Below are positions 18,006 through 25,602 of a stretch of DNA of 64,000 nucleotides, one piece after another. The notes under the pieces are model-generated. The model did not search any database and was not told the origin of the DNA. It saw only the letters and a list, made by a program, of their open reading frames with translations. How positions within the stretch are numbered: the stretch's first letter is position 1; each line of letters begins with the position of its first letter. The stretch comes from Pedobacter psychrophilus (lineage in GTDB: Bacteria; Bacteroidota; Bacteroidia; Sphingobacteriales; Sphingobacteriaceae), in NCBI RefSeq assembly GCF_001652725.1, contig NZ_LWHJ01000011.1, forward strand, positions 310,001 to 374,000, given 5' to 3'. The position numbers and the translations under genes were made by a program.

Positions 18006-19679
18006 ATGATAAAGACCAACTCATTAAGAGGCGCAATTAGGAAGCTATTCCAATTAATTAATCTCGAAAAAACGGAGATTAAAAACATCTATATCTATGC
18101 GGTTTTAAATGGGGCTATAATTCTATCTCTTCCTTTGGGCATACAAGCAATCATAAACTTGATGTTTGGCGCAACCGTTAGCACATCACTAATTGTGATG
18201 ATTACTTTGGTTGTACTTGGAGTGTTAATGAACGGTGTTTTTCAGATCAAACAGATGCGTGTGATTGAGAGTTTACAGCAGCGTATTTTTACTCGGTTAA
18301 CTTTTGGATACGCCTATCGCATACCTAAAATAAACTTACAAAGCATTGATAGATATTACCTTCCAGAATTGGTCAATCGATTTTTTGATACCGCAACTTT
18401 GCAAAAAGGCCTTTCTAAGTTACTATTAGATTTACCAACTGCCACTATCCAGGTTCTATTTGGGATTATATTACTAGGGTTTTACCATCCGGTATTTATC
18501 TTATTTGGAATACTATTATTGGCTTTAGGAATTGTGATTTTTTATTTAAGTAGCTCCAAAGGCTTTCATTCTAGTTTAGAAGAATCTGATTATAAATATC
18601 AGGTAGCTTATTGGCTAGAGGAAATGAGTAGGTGTATTAAAACTTTTAAATTTAACCAGCAAACGGATCTGCACCTAAAAAAAACCAACAGTTTAGTATC
18701 AGGATATATTACATCAAGAAATAAACATTTTGCGGTTTTAATATTCCAGTATAGGGTAATTATCGGCTTTAAAGTGATTGTTACGGCAGCAATGCTTGTT
18801 CTTGGAGCTTTTTTATTTATAAATCAAATTATCAATTTAGGGCAATTTATAGCAACGGAAATCATCATCATCACTATTATAAATGCTATGGAAAAGCTTA
18901 TAATTAGTTTAGAAGTTGTATATGATGTTTTAACAGCGCTGGAAAAAATTAATAAAGTATTAGAAAAACCTCAGGATAATGAGGAAGATGCACTTATTGA
19001 TTTAAATAATTGGGAAAGCACTAAAGGGATTAATGTTGTTGCTAAAAATTTAAGTTTTGGCTTTGAAGGCGAAAACCTAATTTTAAACAATGTTAATTTC
19101 TCTATCAATGCTGGTGAAAAGATATGTATTAAAGGTATCCCTGCTTCTGGAAAATCTACTTTAATTAACACTTTAACGGGTATGTGGCCAAATTATAATG
19201 GTAAACTAACTATAAACAATATACCACTGCGTAACTTATCCCCAACTGTTTTACATCAGGAAATAGCTTTTTATCTTTCAGAAGATGAGCTATTTTATGG
19301 TACCTTATTAGAGAACATAACACTTGGCCAAAAAAATGTAGATTTTAATGAGCTTCAAGAGATTATAGAATTAGTAGGCTTAAGTGAATTTGTATCTAAC
19401 AAAAGAAAAGGATTAGATATTATTATAGATCCGCAGGGTAAAAAATTATCATACAACATTGCACAAAAAATATTATTAGCAAGATGTTTTTATAAAAAGC
19501 CTTCACTTCTTCTTATAGAGGATGGTTGGATGTACATTGATGAAGATTCTAAAAACAGGATTATCAATTATATTACATCAAAAAACAATTTATTTACCCT
19601 AATTGCAATTAGTGATGATGAGGATTTTATGGCAAAATGTGATAGAACTTACCTAATTGAAAAAGGCACTATTATTTAA
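18006..19679 (+). CDS. ABC exporter, fused permease/ATPase with degenerate nucleotide-binding domain
   Basis: A 557-residue type I exporter half-transporter without an N-terminal peptidase domain. Membrane domain about 25-315; ATPase domain about 330-557. Walker A is intact (GIPASGKST, 377-385). Most other catalytic motifs differ from consensus: the Q-loop Gln position is S425, the signature reads LSYNIAQ (481-487) instead of LSGGQ, Walker B ends IED (E505-D506, acidic residues in swapped order), and the H-loop His position is D537. The gene is followed by HlyD and TolC genes and preceded by a divergent TetR, so it is the inner membrane part of a tripartite exporter. It may bind ATP but hydrolyse it poorly, or work by an altered mechanism. 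The cargo is unknown. Confidence 0.88.
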   Translation: MIKTNSLRGAIRKLFQLINLEKTEIKNIYIYAVLNGAIILSLPLGIQAIINLMFGATVSTSLIVMITLVVLGVLMNGVFQIKQMRVIESLQQRIFTRLTFGYAYRIPKINLQSIDRYYLPELVNRFFDTATLQKGLSKLLLDLPTATIQVLFGIILLGFYHPVFILFGILLLALGIVIFYLSSSKGFHSSLEESDYKYQVAYWLEEMSRCIKTFKFNQQTDLHLKKTNSLVSGYITSRNKHFAVLIFQYRVIIGFKVIVTAAMLVLGAFLFINQIINLGQFIATEIIIITIINAMEKLIISLEVVYDVLTALEKINKVLEKPQDNEEDALIDLNNWESTKGINVVAKNLSFGFEGENLILNNVNFSINAGEKICIKGIPASGKSTLINTLTGMWPNYNGKLTINNIPLRNLSPTVLHQEIAFYLSEDELFYGTLLENITLGQKNVDFNELQEIIELVGLSEFVSNKRKGLDIIIDPQGKKLSYNIAQKILLARCFYKKPSLLLIEDGWMYIDEDSKNRIINYITSKNNLFTLIAISDDEDFMAKCDRTYLIEKGTII

Positions 19680-19688
19680 ATAGAGATT

Positions 19689-21032
19689 ATGTTTTTACAA
19701 AAAAATATAAACACAGATAAAATGATGCAGTTTGATGCTTTTGCAGAAGTAATCAAACAGCGTAAATCAAACAGCTTGGTTAAAATATTTCTTGTTGCAA
19801 CCGGATTGTGTGTAATTGTGTTGTTGTTGCCATGGACGCAAAACATAAAATCAAAAGGAGTGGTTTCTACTTTAAGCCCAAACCAAAGACCACAACAAAT
19901 CAATAGTATTATAGCTGGCAGAATAGAAAAATGGTATATCCAGGATGGGCAAAAGGTAAAAAAAGGTGATACTTTATTACAGATTAGTGAGGTAAAAGAA
20001 GAATATTTAGATGCTGATTTGCTGAGCAGAGTTAATGATCAGATAGATGCAAAAAGTGATGCAATGAATTTTTACTCTCAAAAGGCAAATACAGCTAAAC
20101 AACAACAAAATGCATTAAACCAATCATTAACCTTTAAACTAGAGCAAACTAAAAATAAGCTTAAACAATATACCCTACAAGTGCAATCTGACAGTATAAG
20201 TTATATAGCAGCAAATAATCAATATAAAATATCTGTAGAGCAGTTAAATAGGCAGGAAAAACTTTTTGAAGCAGGCTTAAAATCATTGACAGATTTTGAA
20301 CAAAAACAACAATACTTACAAGAAGCTTTAGCGAAAAAAATAAGTACTGAAAACAAATTCTATAATAGTAAAAACGAATTGCTAAACATCAAGTTAGATT
20401 TATTAGCATCGCAACAAGAATATTTCGAGAAAATTTCTAAAACAGATGGGGATAGGTTCACGGCATTATCCCAAGTTTCTGCAACGGAAGGTGAGGTTTC
20501 TAAACTTAAAAACCAATTTGCTAATTATAAAAAAAGACAAGGTTTTTACATCATAACGGCTCCTCAGGATGGACAAATAATGAGATCTATTAAAGCAGGT
20601 ATTGGTGAAACTGTTAAAGAGGGAGAACAATTGATGCAAATTGTTCCAGTTATATTTGAACCAGCTGTAGAAATGTTTATTAACCCTTTAGATTTTGCTT
20701 TAATTAGTATTGGAGAGAAGGTTCAGATTCAGTTTGATGGTTTCCCTGCAATAGTTTTTTCTGGGTGGCCTGCGGCATCTTATGGAATATTTGAAGGTAA
20801 GGTGGCAGCAGTTGATCAATCTATAACTCCAACTGGCCAATTTAGAGTTTGGGTAACACCTTCTAAAACAGCAAAATGGCCTAAGCAAATTAGATTTGGT
20901 TCTGGTACACAAAATATAACTTTGTTGAAGGATGTACCTTTAGGCTACGAGTTGTGGCGACAAATAAATGGCTTTCCTCCCGATTTTTATCAAGCTCCAA
21001 AAAATAACAAAACAGATAAGGATGAAAAGTAA
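19689..21032 (+). CDS. HlyD-family membrane fusion protein
   Basis: A 447-residue adaptor with an N-terminal membrane segment (about 33-52), a biotinyl/lipoyl-like half motif GQKVKKGDTLLQISE (about 94-108), a long coiled-coil hairpin (about 120-270, rich in K, Q and N), and the second lipoyl half with ITAPQDGQI...GETVKEGEQLMQI. The C-terminal beta-barrel includes VQIQFDGFPAIVFSGW. It lies 9 bases after the ABC gene and overlaps the TolC gene by 11, so all three are co-translated. It would bridge the ABC exporter to the outer membrane channel. Confidence 0.92.
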   Translation: MFLQKNINTDKMMQFDAFAEVIKQRKSNSLVKIFLVATGLCVIVLLLPWTQNIKSKGVVSTLSPNQRPQQINSIIAGRIEKWYIQDGQKVKKGDTLLQISEVKEEYLDADLLSRVNDQIDAKSDAMNFYSQKANTAKQQQNALNQSLTFKLEQTKNKLKQYTLQVQSDSISYIAANNQYKISVEQLNRQEKLFEAGLKSLTDFEQKQQYLQEALAKKISTENKFYNSKNELLNIKLDLLASQQEYFEKISKTDGDRFTALSQVSATEGEVSKLKNQFANYKKRQGFYIITAPQDGQIMRSIKAGIGETVKEGEQLMQIVPVIFEPAVEMFINPLDFALISIGEKVQIQFDGFPAIVFSGWPAASYGIFEGKVAAVDQSITPTGQFRVWVTPSKTAKWPKQIRFGSGTQNITLLKDVPLGYELWRQINGFPPDFYQAPKNNKTDKDEK

Positions 21033-22413
21033 AATATTTTGCGTCTTTCTTTTCTTGATTTTTGTAAGTATTGCTAATGCTCAAAGTTTACAAGATACTT
21101 TGACGTATACCAATTTCTTATCCATTGTAAAACAATTTCATCCTGTAGTACAACAGGCTAATTTATTAAACAATTTAGCCCGAGCCAAAAGAACTAAGGC
21201 ACTTGGAGGCTTTGATCCAAAATTTGAAGCTGGTTTTGATCAAAAATATTTTGATGGTACAGAATATTATACATTTTTAACACCTCAATTAAAACTGCCT
21301 TTATGGTATGGGATAGAATTAAAAGGTTCTTATTCTCAGGCAGAGGGAGCTTACATCAACCCTGAAAATAAAATACCTACAGAAGGTTTAGGTTTTGCAG
21401 GCATTAGCTTTGAATTAGGTAAAGGTTTGTTAATGGATGAAAGGAGAGCGGCAATCCAACAAGCGGCTATATTTACTCAATCAACTACAAACGAACAGAT
21501 AAGGATTTTAAACGATTTATTTTTAGATGCAGGTTCTCAATATATTGACTGGCAAAATAAATATAAGATCATTAAAGTTTACGAGGATGCTTTAGAATTA
21601 GCTAAAGTTAGATTTGAGGCTGTTAAGATTGGTTATCAAAATGGCGATAAACCAGCAATTGATACGGTAGAGGCAATCTTAATTGTAAAGCAAAGAGAAA
21701 CTTCATTACAGCAAGCTAACTTAGAGTGGCAATCAAGCAAATTTATGTTAAGTAATTATTTATGGTTAGCCAATAACCAAGCTGTGGACCCAAATAAGTT
21801 GACTATCTTACCACAAGATACGCTTGTTTTTCCTGTCGTGATTAATAATGCAATTGAAAATAACCCAAAATTTTTAAGCTATGATTTTAAATTGAGAGAT
21901 TTAAATGTAGAGCGCAGACTAAAGGCAGAAGAGCTAAAACCGCAACTTAATTTACAGCTGGGCGTTTTAAACCAAGGGACTTCCTTACTAAGAAATATCA
22001 ATTCTAATTATTGGCAAAACAACAACAAGGTAAATATTGGTTTTTCATTTCCACTAACTTTTGCGAAAGCAAGAGGAGATTTAGCTGAGACCAAAATAAA
22101 GATCAGACAAACAGAACTAGAACGAGATTTTTTTGGAATTGAGTTACAAAATAAGATAAGACAAAATAATTTTGAGATCTTAACACTTCAAAATCAATTA
22201 ATCATATTAAACCAAACTTATCTATCTTCTTTACAGCTTTTAAGAGGGGAAGAATTGAAATTTAAACTCGGAGAAAGCTCATTGTTTCTCATAAATTCTA
22301 GAGAGAGTAAACTAATTGAGGTAAAAGAGAAAACATTAAATACCGAATTGAAATTAGAAAAATCAAAAATCAAGAGTTTATGGCTTTCTGGTACGCTACA
22401 TCAAAATATTTAA
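21022..22413 (+). CDS. TolC-family outer membrane efflux protein
   Basis: The start was set at the ATG at 21022, which begins a signal peptide (KSKIFCVFLFLIFVSIANAQ); it overlaps the HlyD gene by 11 bases. The 463-residue product is mostly alpha-helical with two repeats of long amphipathic helices, as in TolC/OEP proteins (YTNFLSIVKQFHPVVQQANL at the start of the first repeat, and the second near ENNPKFLSYDFKLRDL). It forms the outer membrane exit duct of this exporter. It converges on the MscS gene with a 4-base stop overlap. Confidence 0.9.
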   Translation: MKSKIFCVFLFLIFVSIANAQSLQDTLTYTNFLSIVKQFHPVVQQANLLNNLARAKRTKALGGFDPKFEAGFDQKYFDGTEYYTFLTPQLKLPLWYGIELKGSYSQAEGAYINPENKIPTEGLGFAGISFELGKGLLMDERRAAIQQAAIFTQSTTNEQIRILNDLFLDAGSQYIDWQNKYKIIKVYEDALELAKVRFEAVKIGYQNGDKPAIDTVEAILIVKQRETSLQQANLEWQSSKFMLSNYLWLANNQAVDPNKLTILPQDTLVFPVVINNAIENNPKFLSYDFKLRDLNVERRLKAEELKPQLNLQLGVLNQGTSLLRNINSNYWQNNNKVNIGFSFPLTFAKARGDLAETKIKIRQTELERDFFGIELQNKIRQNNFEILTLQNQLIILNQTYLSSLQLLRGEELKFKLGESSLFLINSRESKLIEVKEKTLNTELKLEKSKIKSLWLSGTLHQNI

Positions 22414-23231
22414 TCTTTTTGCTGAAATAAATGCACATCTCTTTGTGGAAATGGAATTGAAATTCCTTCCTTATCAAAAGCCTTTTTAACTTCTTCTATT
22501 TTAGATAAATAAACGTCCCAAAAATCAGCATTGCCTACTAATGCCCTACAACGAATATTTACTGAGCTATCTCCTAAACTATCAACATAAATATATGGAG
22601 TTTCCCTATCTAAAATACGTTCGTCTGCATATACTACGTCTTTAATAATTTGTTTTGCCTTATCGATATCATCATTATATCCAATCCCAAAAACCCATTG
22701 CATTTTACGGGCAGGTTCTGTACTATAGTTGATGATTTTGTTATTATATAGATTACCGTTAGGCAAAATGATGGTTTTGTTATCGTAAGTTTTTAAAATG
22801 GTATGAAATATTTGGATTTCAGAAATAGAAGCTATTTCTCCTTGGGCTTCAATTACATCACCAACTTTAAAAGGTTTAAAAACTAAGATAAGAACGCCGC
22901 CAGCAAAATTTGATAAACTACCTTGTAAGGCCAATCCAATTGCCAAACCTGCAGCACCTAAAACCGCAATAAAAGAGGTCATTTCTATCCCTAAAGTGGA
23001 TAAAATACTAAATACCAATAATATTAATAAGCCATTATGAATAAGACTTTTTAAGAAAACCGTTAAAGATGGATCTATGTTTTTCTTAATGAGTAATCTC
23101 TCAAATGCCTTAGATAAAAATTTAACAATTTGCCAACCGATAAATGCGACAAGAATTGCTTTTAGTAAAGTAATGCCGAAATCTGCACCTTTAGTTGCTA
23201 AAAATACTTTTGCTTGTTCTATATAATCCAT
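22410..23231 (-). CDS. MscS-family small-conductance mechanosensitive channel
   Basis: A 273-residue MscS-type protein with three membrane segments. The pore helix TM3 is visible as AVLGAAGLAIGLALQGSLSNFAGGVLILVFKPF, shown here in parts: the Ala/Gly-packed stretch AAGLAIGLALQGSLSN and the VFKPFKVGD junction to the beta domain are family signatures. The C-terminal beta domain (ILPNGNLYNNKIINYST) follows. It would release solutes on hypo-osmotic shock at the inner membrane. It is transcribed alone. Confidence 0.93.
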   Translation of the reverse strand: MDYIEQAKVFLATKGADFGITLLKAILVAFIGWQIVKFLSKAFERLLIKKNIDPSLTVFLKSLIHNGLLILLVFSILSTLGIEMTSFIAVLGAAGLAIGLALQGSLSNFAGGVLILVFKPFKVGDVIEAQGEIASISEIQIFHTILKTYDNKTIILPNGNLYNNKIINYSTEPARKMQWVFGIGYNDDIDKAKQIIKDVVYADERILDRETPYIYVDSLGDSSVNIRCRALVGNADFWDVYLSKIEEVKKAFDKEGISIPFPQRDVHLFQQKD

Positions 23232-23306
23232 ACTTGTATTTCTCTGATTTTGGATAGATGATACGAAAAATCATTTGGAAATTAAAATCCATTTAAATAA
23301 AGTGCT

Positions 23307-24491
23307 TTAAACACCAGAAATGGCATCTAAAATAACTTTACAAGAAAATTCTATTTCTTCATTTGTGATGATGAGCGGAGGTGCAATACGCATCGCGGTA
23401 TCACAATGTAAAAACCAATCTATGATCACACCATTTTCTACACATTTTTTACTGATTGCCTCTACCTGTTTAAAAGAATCTAACTGAATGCAAAGCATTA
23501 AACCCATTCCTCTTACTTCTTTTATTTTTGGATGAATTAATAGAGACCTAAAGAGTTTTTCTTTTTCAGGGACATCTGCAAATAAATTTTCTCTAATTAT
23601 CGTATTTAAAGTGGCTAAACCAGCAGCACAACTTACCGGATGTCCGCCAAAAGTAGTAATATGACCTAAAATTGGATTGTCTTTTAAAACATCCATTATT
23701 TTTTTTGAGGAGATAAAAGCACCAATTGGCATTCCACCGCCCATTCCTTTGGCTAATAATAAAATATCAGGAATAACGCCAAAATTTTCAAAAGCAAACA
23801 TTTTTCCGGTTCTTCCAAAGCCAGTTTGAATCTCATCAAAAATTAGAAGTGTTCCGGTTTCATTACATTTTTTTCGGAGTGCTTGTAGATATTCTTTATC
23901 AGGAACTCTTATGCCGGCTTCACCTTGTATGGTTTCTAAAATTACCGCAGCAGTTTGATTAGTTATAATTTCTAAATCTGCATAAGTATTGATATCAGTA
24001 AAACTAATATCTGGCAGCAACGGACGATAACCTTGTTTATATTCTTCGTTTCCCATAACGCTTAAAGCGCCATGCGTACTGCCATGGTAGGAGTGGTGGA
24101 AAGCAACTATATGAGAACGATTGGTATATTTCTTAGCTAATTTTAATGCTCCTTCTGTGGCTTCTGCGCCAGAATTTGTAAAATAAACTGACGATAAATT
24201 TTGGGGTAAAACCGAGGCTAGCTTTTGCGCAAATAAAACTTGCGGAGCTTGTACATACTCTCCATAAACAGTCACATGCAAATATTTATCAACTTGATCT
24301 TTTATAGCTTTAACCACATTTGGATTTCTATGACCCAAATTACTAACTGCAAAACCAGAAACTAAATCCAAATATTTTTTTCCTGATGGATCATATAAAT
24401 AACAACCTTCAGCTTTTTCAATTTCTAAAAGTCGTGGAAAATCTGAAGTTTGAGCAGTATTTAAAAGGAATAATTGTTTGTGACTTAACAT
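23307..24491 (-). CDS. Class III aminotransferase (aspartate/acetylornithine aminotransferase family)
   Basis: A 394-residue fold-type I class III (omega) aminotransferase. Motifs: SGAEATEGALKLAKKYT (phosphate-binding), FHHSYHGSTHG, IFDEIQTGFGRTG with the conserved Asp, and the PLP-lysine region LLLAKGMGGGMPIGAF. Size and motifs fit the acetylornithine/ornithine/4-aminobutyrate group. The absence of arginine biosynthesis neighbours makes argD unsafe. It is a single gene with a -7 box five bases before its ATG. Confidence 0.9.
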   Translation of the reverse strand: MLSHKQLFLLNTAQTSDFPRLLEIEKAEGCYLYDPSGKKYLDLVSGFAVSNLGHRNPNVVKAIKDQVDKYLHVTVYGEYVQAPQVLFAQKLASVLPQNLSSVYFTNSGAEATEGALKLAKKYTNRSHIVAFHHSYHGSTHGALSVMGNEEYKQGYRPLLPDISFTDINTYADLEIITNQTAAVILETIQGEAGIRVPDKEYLQALRKKCNETGTLLIFDEIQTGFGRTGKMFAFENFGVIPDILLLAKGMGGGMPIGAFISSKKIMDVLKDNPILGHITTFGGHPVSCAAGLATLNTIIRENLFADVPEKEKLFRSLLIHPKIKEVRGMGLMLCIQLDSFKQVEAISKKCVENGVIIDWFLHCDTAMRIAPPLIITNEEIEFSCKVILDAISGV

Positions 24492-24496
24492 TATGA

Positions 24497-24504
24497 CAAA
24501 GATA
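24497..24504 (-). promoter_or_regulatory. -7 box (TATCTTTG on the minus strand) abutting the aminotransferase start
   Basis: TATCTTTG ends five bases before the ATG at 24491. If functional, the message would be leaderless or have a leader of only a few bases. There is no matching -33 element 19 bases upstream. Confidence 0.35.
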
Positions 24505-24535
24505 ATTTAATTTAGAATAAGGGATTATAGAGTTT

Positions 24536-24543
24536 TATTTTTG
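24536..24543 (+). promoter_or_regulatory. Candidate -7 box (TATTTTTG) for the zeta-kinase module
   Basis: This exact TAnnTTTG match lies 30 bases upstream of the ATG at 24574. It is divergent from the aminotransferase promoter in the same 82-base gap. The T-run makes a chance match plausible. Confidence 0.3.
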
Positions 24544-24573
24544 TTGCGTAAGAAATAAAATGTAATTTTAATT

Positions 24574-24801
24574 ATGGCAGCAAAACTAGTAGATGAGGAT
24601 AACGTTCCTTTTGAGGAAATTCTTAAGGCCGTATCGGAAAATTCTGAAAAGGTTTTGAGAGTCTTAGACGCCATGAATTTAGGAAGATCAATAGTTAAGC
24701 CTGATGGTGTTTATAGAATTTTCGCTGATGGAACTGAAAAAAAAGTAGCCTCTGGGGATTTTCCTGATAAAAAGTTAAAAAAGTTAACTTTTCAATTATA
24801 G
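24574..24801 (+). CDS. Small protein paired with a zeta-type kinase (possible antitoxin)
   Basis: A 75-residue soluble protein that I do not recognise by family. It has a predicted helical N-terminal half (FEEILKAVSENSEKVLRVLDAMNLG) and a basic C-terminal part rich in Lys. Its stop TAG overlaps the GTG start of the next gene by one base, so the two are translationally coupled. Small gene first, kinase second, with overlap, is the layout of many toxin-antitoxin pairs. It is not similar by eye to the epsilon antitoxin, so an antitoxin role is only inferred from position. Confidence 0.6.
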   Translation: MAAKLVDEDNVPFEEILKAVSENSEKVLRVLDAMNLGRSIVKPDGVYRIFADGTEKKVASGDFPDKKLKKLTFQL

Positions 24802-25541
24802 TGGCAAAACCAAAACTTAGGATTTTCGCAGGTCCAAATGGTTCTGGAAAATCAACTTTGTTTGATGCTATAAAAGATGTTTATTTCTCCACACAAATTT
24901 TCATAAATGCAGACTTATTAGAATCTCAATTCAAAAAAAATAATTTTATTGATTTATCCGATTATAACCTAATAGTTTCAAATGAGGATTTTGTTTCTTT
25001 TGTTATTAATCACGGGATTTACGAAAAAGCTGGATTTGATCTGTCTTCATGGAACTTAAAAGTTAATAAAAACGTGATTGTCAAAATTGATAATCAGAAC
25101 CCTATCATTTATAATTCTTATCATTTCGCAATAATCTCTGATTTTCTAAGGATAAGTTTAATCAATCAAAAAATATCTTTTTCTTTTGAAACTGTTTTTT
25201 CACATCCTTCTAAATTAAATTTGATAAGGATGGCAAAGGATAATGGCTATAAAATTTATATATATTTTATTGGTACTAACTCTCCTATAATTAATCAAGA
25301 AAGAATTGATGACCGTGTGAAAAAAGGAGGACATCCTGTTTCTAGGACAAAAATATCGGATAGATATTTTAGAACAATGGATTTACTTTATGAAATGATT
25401 ATGATTGCTGATGAAGCTTACTTATGGGATAATTCTAAATTAGAACATAAATATATTGGTTCAAAAATTAATACTAGCATCAATTTCATAGATGATATAA
25501 TTCCGATTTGGATAGACAAATATTTAGTTAAGAAACTCTAA
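24801..25541 (+). CDS. Zeta-toxin-like P-loop kinase
   Basis: A 246-residue P-loop protein starting at a GTG that overlaps the upstream stop. Walker A is GPNGSGKST (11-19). FINADLL (about residues 34-40) is the zeta-like second motif with Asn-Ala-Asp. FSFETVFSH follows, and the Arg-rich segment ERIDDRVKKGGHPV...KISDRYFR is typical of zeta toxin and UDP-N-acetylglucosamine kinase-type proteins. Zeta toxins phosphorylate UDP-GlcNAc and block wall synthesis. The pairing with a 75-residue partner suggests a toxin-antitoxin or phage-defence role. Other possibilities are a housekeeping nucleotide-sugar or small-molecule kinase. Confidence 0.78.
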   Translation: MAKPKLRIFAGPNGSGKSTLFDAIKDVYFSTQIFINADLLESQFKKNNFIDLSDYNLIVSNEDFVSFVINHGIYEKAGFDLSSWNLKVNKNVIVKIDNQNPIIYNSYHFAIISDFLRISLINQKISFSFETVFSHPSKLNLIRMAKDNGYKIYIYFIGTNSPIINQERIDDRVKKGGHPVSRTKISDRYFRTMDLLYEMIMIADEAYLWDNSKLEHKYIGSKINTSINFIDDIIPIWIDKYLVKKL

Positions 25542-25587
25542 TTCATTTTTCCTAATACCTTTTAAATAATTCCTTCTTATTTTTCAA

Positions 25588-25595
25588 TAAATTTG
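25588..25595 (+). promoter_or_regulatory. -7 box (TAAATTTG) just upstream of the radical SAM gene
   Basis: This exact TAnnTTTG match ends 7 bases before the TTG start codon at 25603. Its first three bases are the in-frame stop that fixes the start. It predicts a nearly leaderless message. Confidence 0.35.
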
Positions 25596-25602
25596 TTCCC
25601 AC

